Positions 18,356 through 27,119 of a stretch of DNA of 64,000 nucleotides are shown here, one piece after another. Every line of letters begins with the position of its first letter. Position 1 is the stretch's first letter. A program made the position numbers and the translations under genes. The notes under the pieces are model-generated. The model ran no database searches and had not been told where the DNA came from. It saw nothing but the letters and a program-made list of their open reading frames with translations. Source of the DNA: Niabella sp. (GTDB lineage: Bacteria; Bacteroidota; Bacteroidia; Chitinophagales; Chitinophagaceae); assembly GCA_027493055.1 (NCBI GenBank), contig JAPUDO010000119.1, positions 83,358 to 147,357 of the forward strand, in the 5' to 3' direction.

Positions 18356-20350
18356 TTAATTTTTAGCAGGGTTCGCACCTGCCTGATCTGTACCAGATAA
18401 AAATCTTAAGGGCCTTTCATCACTCCGGGCAGCATTTTCTTTATTATTTTTTAAAGCAGCTAAAGATTGGCTCGCTTTCACCAGCTGTACCAGCTCCGTT
18501 TTATACCCCTCCTTATCTTCTTTAACAAGTGGATTTAATATCTGTAAGGCCATATCATAGCCTCCCGCCCCCTTATATTCAGACCCCCTCAGCATCATAC
18601 CAAACTTTGCTACCGCAGCCGCAAGCTTTATATTATTGCCGGCGTTATTAAAGGCTACCGGGCTGCCCGAAATTATTTTTTCCAATAAAAGGCTTTTATC
18701 TTCCGCCGGTTTTTTATACCGGAATTTCACTGTCATTACTTCATTAGCATTATTGAATATAGGCGCCTTCCCTTGGGGCTTCTGGTATTTCAACTCATCC
18801 ACTTTTTTCAATTCAGGAGCATGAACACCCAGCGGGATAATTTCATACAAGGCCGTAACCGTATGGCCGCTGCCCAGCTCACCGGCATCTTTTTTATCAT
18901 CGTTAAAATCTTCCTTTGCCAGCATCCGGTTCTCATAACCAATCAGTCTGTACCCCTGTACTTTAGCCGGGTTAAATTCTACCTGTAATTTCACATCCTT
19001 TGCAATAGTGAACATAGTACCTCCAAACTGGCTGATGAGCACTTTCCTGGCTTCGCTTAAATTATCAATATAAGCATGGTTACCGTTTCCCTTGTTGGCC
19101 AGCTTCTGCATCTTGGCATCCTGGTAATTTCCTGTACCAAAGCCCAGCACCGTTAAATACACCCCCGATTTTCTTTTTTCCTCGATCATTCTTTCCAGCT
19201 CATCATCACTGCTCTGACCTACATTAAAGTCCCCATCGGTGCAAAGCACAATCCTGTTATTGCCATTCCTGATAAAATTGTCCTGTGCTACTTTATAAGC
19301 CAGCTTAATGCCGGCTCCACCTGCCGTAGAACCGCCTGCCTGTAACGCATCAATAGCGTCTTTGATCTTTGTTTTATCATTACCGTCAGTAGAAGGCAGC
19401 ACCAAACCTGCGCTTCCGGCATATACAACTATAGCTACTTTATCCCGCGGACGTAACTGATCTGCCAGTAATTTCATGGAAGATTGTACCAAAGGCAGCT
19501 TGTCCTGCGACCACATGCTGCCGCTAACATCTATCAGGAAAACAATATTGGCAGCAGGCAGATTTTCTGTAGGTATTTTCTTTCCCTGCAGGCCAATAGC
19601 AACCAGGTGATGCTTTTCATTCCACGGACAAACCGTATATTCCGTATGAATACTAAAAGGCGTATCACCTGTGGGTTGCGGATAGTTATATGTAAAATAA
19701 TTGATCATTTCCTCAATACGCACTGCGCCATCAGGAGGTAGCTGACCATTACTGATGAAACGCCTGATATTACTGTACGAAGCGCCATCTACATCTATAG
19801 AGAAAGTGGACAATGGGTTATCTGCCGATTTTAAAAAAGGGTTCTCTTTTATATTATCATAGCCTTCACGGCTGAAATCGTTATTATCGTGCCAGCTTTC
19901 ATCTGCTACCGGTGAACGGCTGCCGTATAAGGATGAGGTTCCCCGGACCCTCATAGACGCGTTATAGTTATCCTGAACAGAGGCCACAGCGCCGGTGAAT
20001 GTTTTCTTTTTCTGCGTACCATAACCTATCACTACCACTTCATCCAGGTTATCCGCAATGCTTTTTAGTACAATATTGAGCTTTGTGCTTTTGCCCACTT
20101 TTACTTCCTGCTGCCGGAAACCCACTGCGGTAATAATGAGAACTGCCTTATCGCTTTCTACTTCTATTGTAAAATTGCCATTAGCATCACTGCTCACTGC
20201 ATTTTGTGTCCCTTTTTCCTGGATGGTGGCAGAAGATATGGCCTGATTATTTTCATCTGTAATAGTACCTTTTACCGTTTTTTTGATAATGGTGAAAGCT
20301 GCAAGCGTCAGCAACACTAATGCTGCTGCAAAAAATTTCAGGTAGTTCAT
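18356..20350 (-). CDS. vWA-domain protein with carboxypeptidase-regulatory-like domain (YfbK type)
   Basis: A 664-residue envelope protein. After an N-terminal hydrophobic segment come a carboxypeptidase-regulatory-like domain (about 27-97, VKGTITDENNQAISSATI) and a short SusC plug-like motif DEVVVIGYGTQKKKTFTG (103-120), although no barrel follows. The von Willebrand A domain has a metal-ion adhesion site DVSGSMW at 274-280, with further MIDAS parts in GGSTAGG and CTDGDFN. The C-terminal part resembles the YfbK-type C-terminal domain found after vWA in this group. It probably acts outside the inner membrane in protein-protein contacts. It is divergent from the sigma/anti-sigma pair at 20521-22375, whose second product has the same plug-like motif. 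Confidence 0.85.
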   Translation of the reverse strand: MNYLKFFAAALVLLTLAAFTIIKKTVKGTITDENNQAISSATIQEKGTQNAVSSDANGNFTIEVESDKAVLIITAVGFRQQEVKVGKSTKLNIVLKSIADNLDEVVVIGYGTQKKKTFTGAVASVQDNYNASMRVRGTSSLYGSRSPVADESWHDNNDFSREGYDNIKENPFLKSADNPLSTFSIDVDGASYSNIRRFISNGQLPPDGAVRIEEMINYFTYNYPQPTGDTPFSIHTEYTVCPWNEKHHLVAIGLQGKKIPTENLPAANIVFLIDVSGSMWSQDKLPLVQSSMKLLADQLRPRDKVAIVVYAGSAGLVLPSTDGNDKTKIKDAIDALQAGGSTAGGAGIKLAYKVAQDNFIRNGNNRIVLCTDGDFNVGQSSDDELERMIEEKRKSGVYLTVLGFGTGNYQDAKMQKLANKGNGNHAYIDNLSEARKVLISQFGGTMFTIAKDVKLQVEFNPAKVQGYRLIGYENRMLAKEDFNDDKKDAGELGSGHTVTALYEIIPLGVHAPELKKVDELKYQKPQGKAPIFNNANEVMTVKFRYKKPAEDKSLLLEKIISGSPVAFNNAGNNIKLAAAVAKFGMMLRGSEYKGAGGYDMALQILNPLVKEDKEGYKTELVQLVKASQSLAALKNNKENAARSDERPLRFLSGTDQAGANPAKN

Positions 20351-20520
20351 GATAATATTTTTTTATAAATTGATAACAGGATTTTAAAAAAGATGTGCCG
20401 CGGTGATATTTCACTTCCTTTTGCAGTTAGGATGCAGCGCTTAAAAAAATTGCATAAAAAAGAAAAAAATTAAATTGCGTGTGTAATAAGCCGGATTCCG
20501 GCATCATTTATATATAATAT

Positions 20521-21099
20521 TTGGCACAGGTATTTACTATAACATCTTTAAAGCAGCAAACCGATGAAGATTTGCTGCTTGAGTTTAAACGTTCCGGAGA
20601 TCAGAACGCTTTGGCTGAGCTATACCTGCGTTACAGCGACCTGTTATATGGCGTATGCCTGAAATACCTGGAAGATGCAGAAGATGCAAAGGACGCTGTA
20701 ATGAATATTTACCAGGAGCTGCTCCGCAAAGTACCGCAACATGAAATTCAGCATTTTAAGAGCTGGGTATATGTACTTGCTAAAAATTACTGCCTGATGC
20801 AGCTGCGCAGCGCTAAAAAGAACATTACCGTAAATTTAGAGCAGCACACTATGCAATCGGACGATTTTTCGCATCTTGATAGTGTAATAGAAAAAGAAGA
20901 AGCGTTTAAAAGGCTGGAAAAATGCATTGAAAAGCTACCCGAGGAACAAAAAAGCAGCATTCAATTGTTTTATTATGATAATAAATGCTACAACGAGATA
21001 GCTGAAACAACGGGGATGGACTGGAATAAAGTACGCAGCCTGATACAGAACGGACGGCGAAACCTTAAAATTTGTATGGAAAAAAATGCAGGGAAATAG
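20521..21099 (+). CDS. ECF-type RNA polymerase sigma factor
   Basis: A 192-residue sigma-70 family protein of the extracytoplasmic-function group. Region 2 is visible in DQNALAELYLRYSDLLYGVC and DAVMNIYQELLRKV, with FKSWVYVLAKNYCLMQLR as the DNA-melting part. Region 4 is LPEEQKSSIQLFYYDNKCYN followed by the helix-turn-helix EIAETTGMDWNKVRSLIQNG and RRNLK. No in-frame ATG lies near the start, so I use the TTG at 20521. Its 3' end overlaps the next gene by 14 bases, so the two are translationally linked, as usual for sigma/anti-sigma pairs. Confidence 0.88.
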   Translation: MAQVFTITSLKQQTDEDLLLEFKRSGDQNALAELYLRYSDLLYGVCLKYLEDAEDAKDAVMNIYQELLRKVPQHEIQHFKSWVYVLAKNYCLMQLRSAKKNITVNLEQHTMQSDDFSHLDSVIEKEEAFKRLEKCIEKLPEEQKSSIQLFYYDNKCYNEIAETTGMDWNKVRSLIQNGRRNLKICMEKNAGK

Positions 21100-22375
21100 C
21101 AATACATATCATTTTTATGGGCCGGAGGATATTAAAAGATACCTTGATGGCGGCATGAACGCGCAGGAAATGCACGATATGGAAAAAGCTGCTCTGAAAG
21201 ATCCCATGCTGGCCGATGCGATTGACGGTTTCAGAAACGCTGATGCTTCCGTTACCCATAAACACCTGAACGATATAAGGGCGGCCATTTTAGGTACTGC
21301 GGCAAAGGAAAATATCGTGGTTTCCCTGCCACAAAGAACGCCTGTAAAATGGTGGCGCTGGGCCGTTGCAGCCTGCACCCTGGGCCTGCTTGCCGGAAGC
21401 GCCTGGTGGTTTATCCAAAAACAGAACGATATTGTTCCCTCAACTCCCATTGCGAACATTAGCAGGGAAATTGCTCCGGCGGTTACCGCTCAACCAGCTG
21501 CAGAAACCGGTAAACCGGCCATCTCTAAGGCTGCACCTGAAACCCCGGCCAAAAATGCAACAACAGAAGGAGTAAAAAAACCTGCAGCCATTTTAAAAGA
21601 AAATCACACTTCCATAGCAATAACAAAACCGCCAAAGCACGAAGAAACAGCCTTAAAAACGGCGGCGGCGGAAATCAGCTTAGCCGATGAGGCATCCGGT
21701 ATCCCAAAAGACGCCACTACCTTGAACATGTCCCAGCAGGAGCAGTTCGCTTATAAGCATGTTTCGGCTGCGCAACCGGTCAATTACCTGTCAGAGAAAG
21801 TAACCGATAAGCAGGAAAATCCCCTGCCATCAGCTGGTGTTGCTGCTGCCGTTAATAACAACATGCTCACTAAAAGTAATAAAAGCTTTATGCCCACCAG
21901 GGACAGCAGCCTGAAAGCGCCGGAAAATATGACCGGGTATAATAATGAGGTGGCCACCCTGAGACGCGTGCATAACAATATTGTTTTAAAAGAAGCAAAA
22001 GCTGACTCTAATGAAATAGTAGTGATTGGATATGGCCGGAAAAAACAGAAAGCCCTCACAGGGTCGGTTGGCGACTACCAAAAATTTCAAAAGCAAACAG
22101 AAAAAGCCTGGAAAAATGAAATCATTTATCCTGAGGAAGGTTGGGCTCATTTTTATGAAGAGTTGGGTACAGGACTTGGCGTGGACCAGTCCAAAGCCAC
22201 CAAAACCCTGCAAATTAAATTTACGGTTGACGATAACGGCGACCCGGTGGATTTTGAGATCGTGGAAAGTCCGGATGAGTTGCTGACAAAAAAAGCCATT
22301 GAAATGATCAGGAAAACCAAATGGAAAAATTTCAAGCTCGACAAGAATGCCGTAGTAAAAATAGAGGTCAATTAG
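21086..22375 (+). CDS. Probable anti-sigma factor with plug-like motif and TonB-like C-terminus
   Basis: A 429-residue membrane protein. Residues 1-85 are a cytoplasmic, helical part (EDIKRYLDGGMNAQEMHDME) resembling anti-sigma N-termini. One membrane helix lies at about 90-110 (WRWAVAACTLGLLAGSAWWF). A long Ala/Pro/Lys-rich periplasmic linker follows. Residues 310-327 read EIVVIGYGRKKQKALTGS, closely like the plug signature of SusC-type receptors. Residues about 372-429 (LQIKFTVDDNGDPVDFEIVE, then AIEMIRKTKWKNFKLD) look like a TonB C-terminal domain. It overlaps the ECF sigma gene, which supports a sigma-holding role. The combination of motifs is unusual and is discussed as a finding. Confidence 0.75.
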   Translation: MQGNSNTYHFYGPEDIKRYLDGGMNAQEMHDMEKAALKDPMLADAIDGFRNADASVTHKHLNDIRAAILGTAAKENIVVSLPQRTPVKWWRWAVAACTLGLLAGSAWWFIQKQNDIVPSTPIANISREIAPAVTAQPAAETGKPAISKAAPETPAKNATTEGVKKPAAILKENHTSIAITKPPKHEETALKTAAAEISLADEASGIPKDATTLNMSQQEQFAYKHVSAAQPVNYLSEKVTDKQENPLPSAGVAAAVNNNMLTKSNKSFMPTRDSSLKAPENMTGYNNEVATLRRVHNNIVLKEAKADSNEIVVIGYGRKKQKALTGSVGDYQKFQKQTEKAWKNEIIYPEEGWAHFYEELGTGLGVDQSKATKTLQIKFTVDDNGDPVDFEIVESPDELLTKKAIEMIRKTKWKNFKLDKNAVVKIEVN

Positions 22376-23188
22376 CCCCTCCACTCCCTTCCTTTGTAAT
22401 TTATTCCTTTCTAATACGATCTGACAGAAAGTCAACTTATCTCTTATAATAATACTTTCCAGGATTATAGCAATCCGGTTTTCTTCATTAAAATTTATGA
22501 TAATCCTGCCACCCGGTGGGGTAGGGCAGAGGTTATCCAGTCAAAAAATGGAGAGTGCTAAAGAAGATTTTTATCTAAAATTAAATTTTACATAAAACAC
22601 TCTTCTCAAATTTTCCTTTTGCTAAAACGGCCTCCTCCGTGGTCAAAATCACCTAAAACATCGCTTGAGTTAGCGAAAATAAATTAGTATAACAAGAAAT
22701 ATATATTTTATATAAATAAAAAGATAAATTAATTAATATAAAATATTATTAAACAATTATTTATATAAATTAATTATACAATTCTTAACAATAGGCCAAT
22801 TTATAAAAATTATCGCGTTTTAAAAACAATAAAATAATTAATTTAATGTAATATAAATTTTACAAATAGTTAATTTTCAATAATTAACATTAATTATTAA
22901 TAACTATTTATTTTAGTACACAGATAATCTTCACTTTATTGCGAAAAAGCTAAATATTTTAGTAAAAAAATTACTGCGCTCCGAAAAAATAAAAAGTTTA
23001 AGTAAAAAAAATCCACCGCAATGAATAAAGCTTATTGCAACAGCGGGTCCAAAAAAGACAGACAGTTACAGAACTATACCAGCATTCAATAAACAGCCCC
23101 GGAAAAGAGGGGCTAACGCTTACCTGCTTCCGGGGCCTGAAATATTAATCGGTATAAAACAATACAAAAATGAAGGGCGATTGGCTTA
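22376..23188. other. 813-base gene-free stretch with a very AT-rich core
   Basis: No supported gene. The core from about 22682 to 22995 consists almost entirely of A and T, with many TTAATTAA-like words (AATTAATTAATATAAAATAT, TTAATTATTAATAACTA). A small hairpin TCGCTTGAGTTAGCGA precedes it near 22663. Possible roles are a nucleoid-protein binding region, an origin-like or replication-slowing site, or simply a decayed transferred segment. There is no convincing cluster of DnaA boxes. Confidence 0.5.
23090..23136 (-). terminator. Terminator of pyrE
   Basis: GCCCCGGAA at 23096-23104 pairs with TTCCGGGGC at 23128-23136. On the minus strand the stem is followed by TGTTTATT. A competing stem AGCCCC/GGGGCT lies inside the loop. 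It is about 50 bases after the pyrE stop. Confidence 0.65.
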
Positions 23189-23821
23189 CTACACTCCTGT
23201 CCAATTGGCAGGATCCTCTCTCCATTGCAAAAGTAAATCCGCCTGCTCCTGTTGGATGATCCCTTTTTCAAGAGCCAGCTCCAGCAATACAGGGTAGGTG
23301 GTTAGAGGATGATATTTAAGGTTGCGTTTTTCAAAAGCTTCTTTGGCTACTGTAAAATCATACGTAAAAATGGATACCATTCCCACAATTTCCAGTCCGG
23401 CAGCCTCCAAAGCATCTACTGCCTGCAGGCTGCTTTTCCCGGTACTTACCAGATCTTCCACTACTACAATTTTTTGTCCGGGCTCAAACCTCCCCTCTAT
23501 CTGGTTGCCCAGACCATGATCTTTGGGCTTGGGACGCACATACAGGAAAGGTAGCTTTAACTGATCGGCGGCCATCGCTCCCCACGCTATACCCGCGGTA
23601 GCCACGCCGGCCAAAGCATCGGCTTCGCTAAACTGTTCAAACAGTACATTACACATTTCGCTCTTAACAAAGTCCCGTATAAAGGGATAGGATAAAATGC
23701 TCCTGTTATCGCAATAAATAGGGCTTTTCCATCCGCTGGCCCATGTAAACGGATTTTCAGGACTTAATTTTACTGCGCTGGCCTGTAATAATTTTTCAGC
23801 CACTACTTTTGCATCGTTCAT
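23189..23821 (-). CDS. pyrE: Orotate phosphoribosyltransferase
   Basis: A 210-residue cytoplasmic enzyme that joins orotate to PRPP in pyrimidine synthesis. The PRPP-binding motif is VVVEDLVSTGKS (residues 119-130). Other family marks are FTWASGWKSPIYCDNR near residue 25, ATAGIAWGAMAAD, and the catalytic-loop region YVRPKPKDHGLGNQIEG with its lysines and histidine. Length is normal. It is divergent from the NUDIX gene. A TAATTTCG box (one mismatch to TAnnTTTG) about 23 bases upstream of the ATG is a plausible -7 element. Confidence 0.95.
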   Translation of the reverse strand: MNDAKVVAEKLLQASAVKLSPENPFTWASGWKSPIYCDNRSILSYPFIRDFVKSEMCNVLFEQFSEADALAGVATAGIAWGAMAADQLKLPFLYVRPKPKDHGLGNQIEGRFEPGQKIVVVEDLVSTGKSSLQAVDALEAAGLEIVGMVSIFTYDFTVAKEAFEKRNLKYHPLTTYPVLLELALEKGIIQQEQADLLLQWREDPANWTGV

Positions 23822-23893
23822 TTGTACTTTATATTTTTGGGTACGAAATTAGAGATTAAGCCTGATATGTTTACAAGTTGACAGATTGCAGGA

Positions 23894-23950
23894 ACTTCCG
23901 GCCCCGGACTTCATACCTCCGACCTCGGACTTCCGGACTTCAGACTTATA
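23894..23950. repeat. CGGAAGTC-type tandem repeat tract before the NUDIX gene
   Basis: A tract of imperfect units such as GGAACTTCCGG, GGACTTC, CCGACCTCGGACTTCCGGAC and TTCAGACTT. The complementary words (GAAGTCCGGAAGTCCG) are the same as those inserted in mutS at 29589-29670. It occupies the leader of the NUDIX gene up to 16 bases before its ATG. Confidence 0.65.
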
Positions 23951-23966
23951 TCAAAAAAGACCAGCT

Positions 23967-24596
23967 ATGCACATTACTATTTACATACATAATAAACCTG
24001 TTTATCTCTGCGATGAGCTGGACGAAGACCTGGAAAAGCTGCACCACCGGCCTGATACCATTTTTATAGATGAGCTGGATACGCATACAGTAAAAGCCAT
24101 GCTCCGCGAAATAGCCCTGCCCGAAATTAAATACGGTATTTTCTTACATCAGGACTTGGAAGAGCTGAAAAAGCAGTTCTTTAAAAAATTTGAGCTGCAT
24201 ATAGCAGGCGGCGGCCTGGTCATCAATGAAAAAAAGGAGCTTTTAATGATATTCCGCCGAGGAAGCTGGGACCTGCCCAAAGGCCATTTAGATAAAGGTG
24301 AAACCATAGAGGAGTGTGCCATAAGGGAAGTGCAGGAAGAGACCGGCCTGCAGAAAATAAGCCTCTTCTCCCCTCTTACGGTTACTTATCACACTTATGA
24401 GCAGGGCACGCACCATATTTTAAAAGAATCGCACTGGTATTTAATGAAATTCTCAGGCAATGAAGAGCCGGTTCCCCAGGCAGAAGAAGATATTGAAAAG
24501 ATTGAATGGGTAAAAAAAGAAGCAATAGCACCATATTTACACAAAGCCTACCCTTCTATCAGGGAGGTGATCCAATGCTATACTGATCAAAATTAA
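23967..24596 (+). CDS. NUDIX hydrolase
   Basis: A 209-residue protein of the NUDIX superfamily, which cleaves nucleoside-diphosphate-linked substrates. The NUDIX box is complete: GHLDKGETIEECAIREVQEE then TGL (residues 106-128), with its glycine, REUxEE core and following glycine. The N-terminal 80 residues (MHITIYIHNKPVYLCDELDE, LDTHTVKAMLREI) form an extra domain common in Bacteroidota NUDIX proteins. I start at the ATG at 23967; the frame is open further upstream, but that text derives from a repeat tract (PPTSDFRTSDL). The substrate is unknown. Confidence 0.9.
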   Translation: MHITIYIHNKPVYLCDELDEDLEKLHHRPDTIFIDELDTHTVKAMLREIALPEIKYGIFLHQDLEELKKQFFKKFELHIAGGGLVINEKKELLMIFRRGSWDLPKGHLDKGETIEECAIREVQEETGLQKISLFSPLTVTYHTYEQGTHHILKESHWYLMKFSGNEEPVPQAEEDIEKIEWVKKEAIAPYLHKAYPSIREVIQCYTDQN

Positions 24597-24603
24597 AAAA
24601 GGC

Positions 24604-24852
24604 ATGGAAAGTGCAGAAGTGTTTTTACGGTCATATCCAGAAAAAATACAGCAAACAGTATCAGTGCTTCGAGATCTTTTGAAACAAGACCTGCCGGGCA
24701 TCACGGAACAAACAGATGTGCCAGCCAAAATGATAGCTATAACTTGTGGCACACGATATACCGATATGATTTGCTGCTTATTTCCTTCACAGAAATGAGT
24801 TAAACTAAGCTTTTATAAAGGCGTAGACCTGCCTGACCCGTATCAACTATAA
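24604..24852 (+). pseudogene. DUF1801-like gene, broken by an in-frame stop
   Basis: The first part reads MESAEVFLRSYPEKIQQTVS and continues to GTRYTDMICCLFPSQK, then a TGA at 24796-24798. The same frame goes on as VKLSFYKGVDLPDPYQL before another stop at 24850-24852. The joined text matches the middle of DUF1801 proteins (a small YdhG-like fold), where the stop replaces one residue, but the C-terminal third is missing. It follows the NUDIX gene by 7 bases, so an intact ancestor was probably in the same operon. It is now probably non-functional. Confidence 0.7.
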
Positions 24853-25074
24853 GTAATTCCTTACATCTTCATTCTCAACAGCAGACAAAATTTTTTCTAC
24901 TTCATCGGCCGTCCAGGTTGCCCGCTTCTTTTTTACGGCAAAGTTAGGCGCCTTTAATCTCTATTTATGTAACTTTGAGATACTATCTATGCCTGAAAAC
25001 AAACAGATTAGGGAGTATGGCAGATTAAAATTGATAGATCATAAATTTTGTATGTAATTAAAGGGAGGGTAGTT
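24853..25074. other. Decayed spacer
   Basis: No intact gene. On the minus strand a 37-codon fragment (24847-24960) reads in part NFAVKKKRATWTADEVEKIL and SAVENEDVRNYL before a stop; it has no start, and its family is not recognised. A 22-codon plus-strand frame from 24989 (MPENKQIREYGRLKLIDHKF) precedes the antitoxin. Confidence 0.4.
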
Positions 25075-25294
25075 ATGACAGCAAATATCAGAGAAAAGAT
25101 GCTTTCATCTGGTTTTAAGGATCGAAAATCCTATTCCCCCGATGAAATATGGGCCGCCGGTGGTACAACTGCATTCGGCAAGAAACAAGGTCAAAGCAAT
25201 GAGAAGATAATTGAAGCCTTAGAGTCAAGCCCTGAAGCGGAACCTTTTAGAAGAGTGGAAAGATGCATTGGAGCAATTAGAACAAAACAAATAA
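25075..25294 (+). pseudogene. Antitoxin gene of a PIN-type pair, frameshifted
   Basis: The start is the ATG at 25075 behind a purine-rich AGGGAGGG. The frame reads MTANIREKMLSSGFKDRKSY, then SPDEIWAAGGTTAFGKKQGQ and ends the family-like part at AEPF near 25251. There the frame shifts at CCTTTTAG: in the next frame the text continues LEEWKDALEQLEQNK with a stop at 25292-25294, one base before the toxin start. A run of four T where three would restore the frame explains it. The role as antitoxin is inferred from size and position before a PIN toxin. Confidence 0.6.
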
Positions 25295-25295
25295 T

Positions 25296-25753
25296 ATGCA
25301 CCTGTTGTTTGACACCAATATTCTTTTAGCTATTGTTCGCTCTAAAAACTATGCCGGTATCATCAATTTCCTTAACCCCGAAAACAAGTTAGTATATGTT
25401 TCTGTTGCTTGCGAGGCTGAAATTAAGTCAATTGCCAGGCGATCTAATTGGGGACAAGGTAGAATAGAAAAGCTCGACAACTTTTGGATGCTACAATTAC
25501 TGTAGAAATCAATCATCATTATATTAACGGATACGTTGAGATTGATACTTATTCGCAAAGACGTAATCCACTGTTTGGTGAGTATAATTTTCCCACACCC
25601 AGAAATATGGGCAAGAACGATCTCTGGATAGCATCTCTTGCCGGGTTGCTTGATCTACGGCTTGTAACTACCGATGAAGACTTTGATCATTTAAATAATG
25701 TGTTTTTTGAAGTCCGAAAAATTGAGCCGAATCAACTGGCCGACTTCTTTTAA
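25296..25753 (+). pseudogene. vapC: PIN-domain toxin (VapC-like), frameshifted
   Basis: The first frame reads MHLLFDTNILLAIVRSKNYA and continues to RIEKLDNF. It shifts at AACTTTTGG near 25485, where five T instead of four would restore the frame. The second frame continues LDATITVEINHHYINGYVEI, GKNDLWIASLAGLLDLRLVT and TDEDFDHLN. The four acidic residues of PIN ribonucleases are visible across both frames: Asp6, Glu40, the Asp in GKND and the Asp in TTDEDF. Rejoined length is about 152 residues, normal for VapC. As read, the toxin is inactive unless a frameshift is used or the sequence has an error. Confidence 0.75.
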
Positions 25754-25776
25754 AAATATATTAATGTGCAATGTGC

Positions 25777-26301
25777 TTACATCCACCTGTATGAAGTACT
25801 CCCTAAAGGATCATTTCCTTTCCAATCGCCATTTTTATAGCTGTTCCACCATTGACGGTATTTGTCGCTGATCATCAGGATCTCAGTAGAGGTAACACCC
25901 TTGTATTTTTCAACGCCCTCCTTTGAAGCATCTATAAGATAAGGATCAAGCGATCCGCCCCCTCTCAGGGCCTCAACAATCCATAACAGGCACTCCCCCA
26001 AAATAAAATAATCCCGGCCCTGAGGGCGTGGCGTGCGTGAAGATATGGGGTTGGTTGGAAAGGATTTTATATGCGTGGTGTCTTTTGATAACTCTATGAG
26101 CGAAGCTATATGCCCCTGCCGGAACCTTGGCATTTTAAGCCATAAGCGCTCTCCTTTTTCATTGAGTTCATACGCATCATAAGTTTCGCTTTTCAGCATC
26201 TGCACAAACACTCCAACATTGGGACTTTCAATATCAAATTGATCTTTTTTACAGCTCACGAAGAGCATCCCTATCATTGTATAAAGAATCCATTTCTTCA
26301 T
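25777..26301 (-). CDS. Lipoprotein, probably DUF4943 type
   Basis: A 174-residue lipoprotein: MKKWILYTMIGMLFVSCKKD gives a signal peptide with the lipobox FVSC. The mature part has VGVFVQMLKSETYDAYELNE, RFRQGHIASLIELSKDTTHI and KSFPTNPISSRTPRPQGRDY, then GECLLWIVEALRGG. The order '..FVxxLKSxTYD..', 'FPxNPISS', 'LGECLLWxxE' is what I recall of DUF4943, a Bacteroidota family of unknown function, but I cannot verify it. It stands near another lipoprotein gene on the same strand (26341-26979), 39 bases away, so both may be transcribed together. Confidence 0.65.
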   Translation of the reverse strand: MKKWILYTMIGMLFVSCKKDQFDIESPNVGVFVQMLKSETYDAYELNEKGERLWLKMPRFRQGHIASLIELSKDTTHIKSFPTNPISSRTPRPQGRDYFILGECLLWIVEALRGGGSLDPYLIDASKEGVEKYKGVTSTEILMISDKYRQWWNSYKNGDWKGNDPLGSTSYRWM

Positions 26302-26340
26302 AATGCTATCAGTTGTATTATGGTTAATAAAATTACTTTA

Positions 26341-26979
26341 TTATTCAAGTATAACGCCCCATTCAGCTACATTAAAGCCTTCCCGGGAAACAGGTGTTGT
26401 TTTTTCATGGGGTTTTAACTGAACCGGCTTGCTGAGCGCCTTTACCACATAAAATAACCTTAACACATTATCTGGCTGCTCAGAAAAATGCAGCTGTATC
26501 AGCTTTTCAATTACCGGTTTTTCCTGAGGATATATTGCGTAAGAGGGTGCATCGTTCAACCGGGGTATCCAGTAATCTATAAAATCTTTAATCTCATGAT
26601 CCCTGAACTGATACGCTTTCATATCAGTTTCAAAAAAGTGCTCCAGGCTATCACGTTTCACTACCCAGCCGGTGTTCTTCTGCCATTTATCCGGTTGATC
26701 GCTTTCATAGAAAAGGTAATCATATTTATTATCAATCCTGCCGGAAGGAGCCACATTTACGCTCCATCCATTATTATACTGAGGTATTGACGCCACTACA
26801 CTGCCACCCAAAGGAAAACCCAGCTCCACATGGAGAGCGGTTTCCTTTAACGGATAAAGGTATATATTAGGCTTATAAACCCTGATACAATCTTTACAAC
26901 GGTCGGGTTCAGGATTATCCTTTTTGCAACCAGCCAAAGTTATCATAGACAAAATAATCAGCAAGCATATTCTACTCAT
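26341..26979 (-). CDS. Lipoprotein with KPNIYLYP motif
   Basis: A 212-residue lipoprotein with the lipobox LAGC (MSRICLLIILSMITLAGCKK). The motif KPNIYLYPLKETALHVEL after a CKDC pair, followed by PQYNNGWSVNVAPSGRI and YDYLFYES, belongs to a widespread uncharacterised family with 'KPxIYLYP'. The C-terminus reads GFNVAEWGVILE. A beta-rich extracellular fold is likely. It is upstream of, and codirectional with, the other lipoprotein gene. Function is unknown. Confidence 0.65.
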   Translation of the reverse strand: MSRICLLIILSMITLAGCKKDNPEPDRCKDCIRVYKPNIYLYPLKETALHVELGFPLGGSVVASIPQYNNGWSVNVAPSGRIDNKYDYLFYESDQPDKWQKNTGWVVKRDSLEHFFETDMKAYQFRDHEIKDFIDYWIPRLNDAPSYAIYPQEKPVIEKLIQLHFSEQPDNVLRLFYVVKALSKPVQLKPHEKTTPVSREGFNVAEWGVILE

Positions 26980-27119
26980 ATAAAACGGCTTTTTATTTAA
27001 AACGGGGAAATCAGACGCATCGCAACATACACACTAAAAAAATTTTACACCTGTATTTTTTACGAAGACAGTTTAAAGCGTTCGGCACCGGATTTTTATA
27101 TATGATCTGCGGATGATAA

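Noticed and set aside
22682-22995. Chromosomal origin of replication in the AT-rich island
   Set aside because: No cluster of DnaA boxes and no dnaA, dnaN or other origin-linked gene nearby; kept only as an unexplained AT-rich region.
23886-23966. N-terminal extension of the NUDIX gene
   Set aside because: The extra codons come from the CGGAAGTC-type repeat tract; the conserved protein begins at the ATG at 23967.
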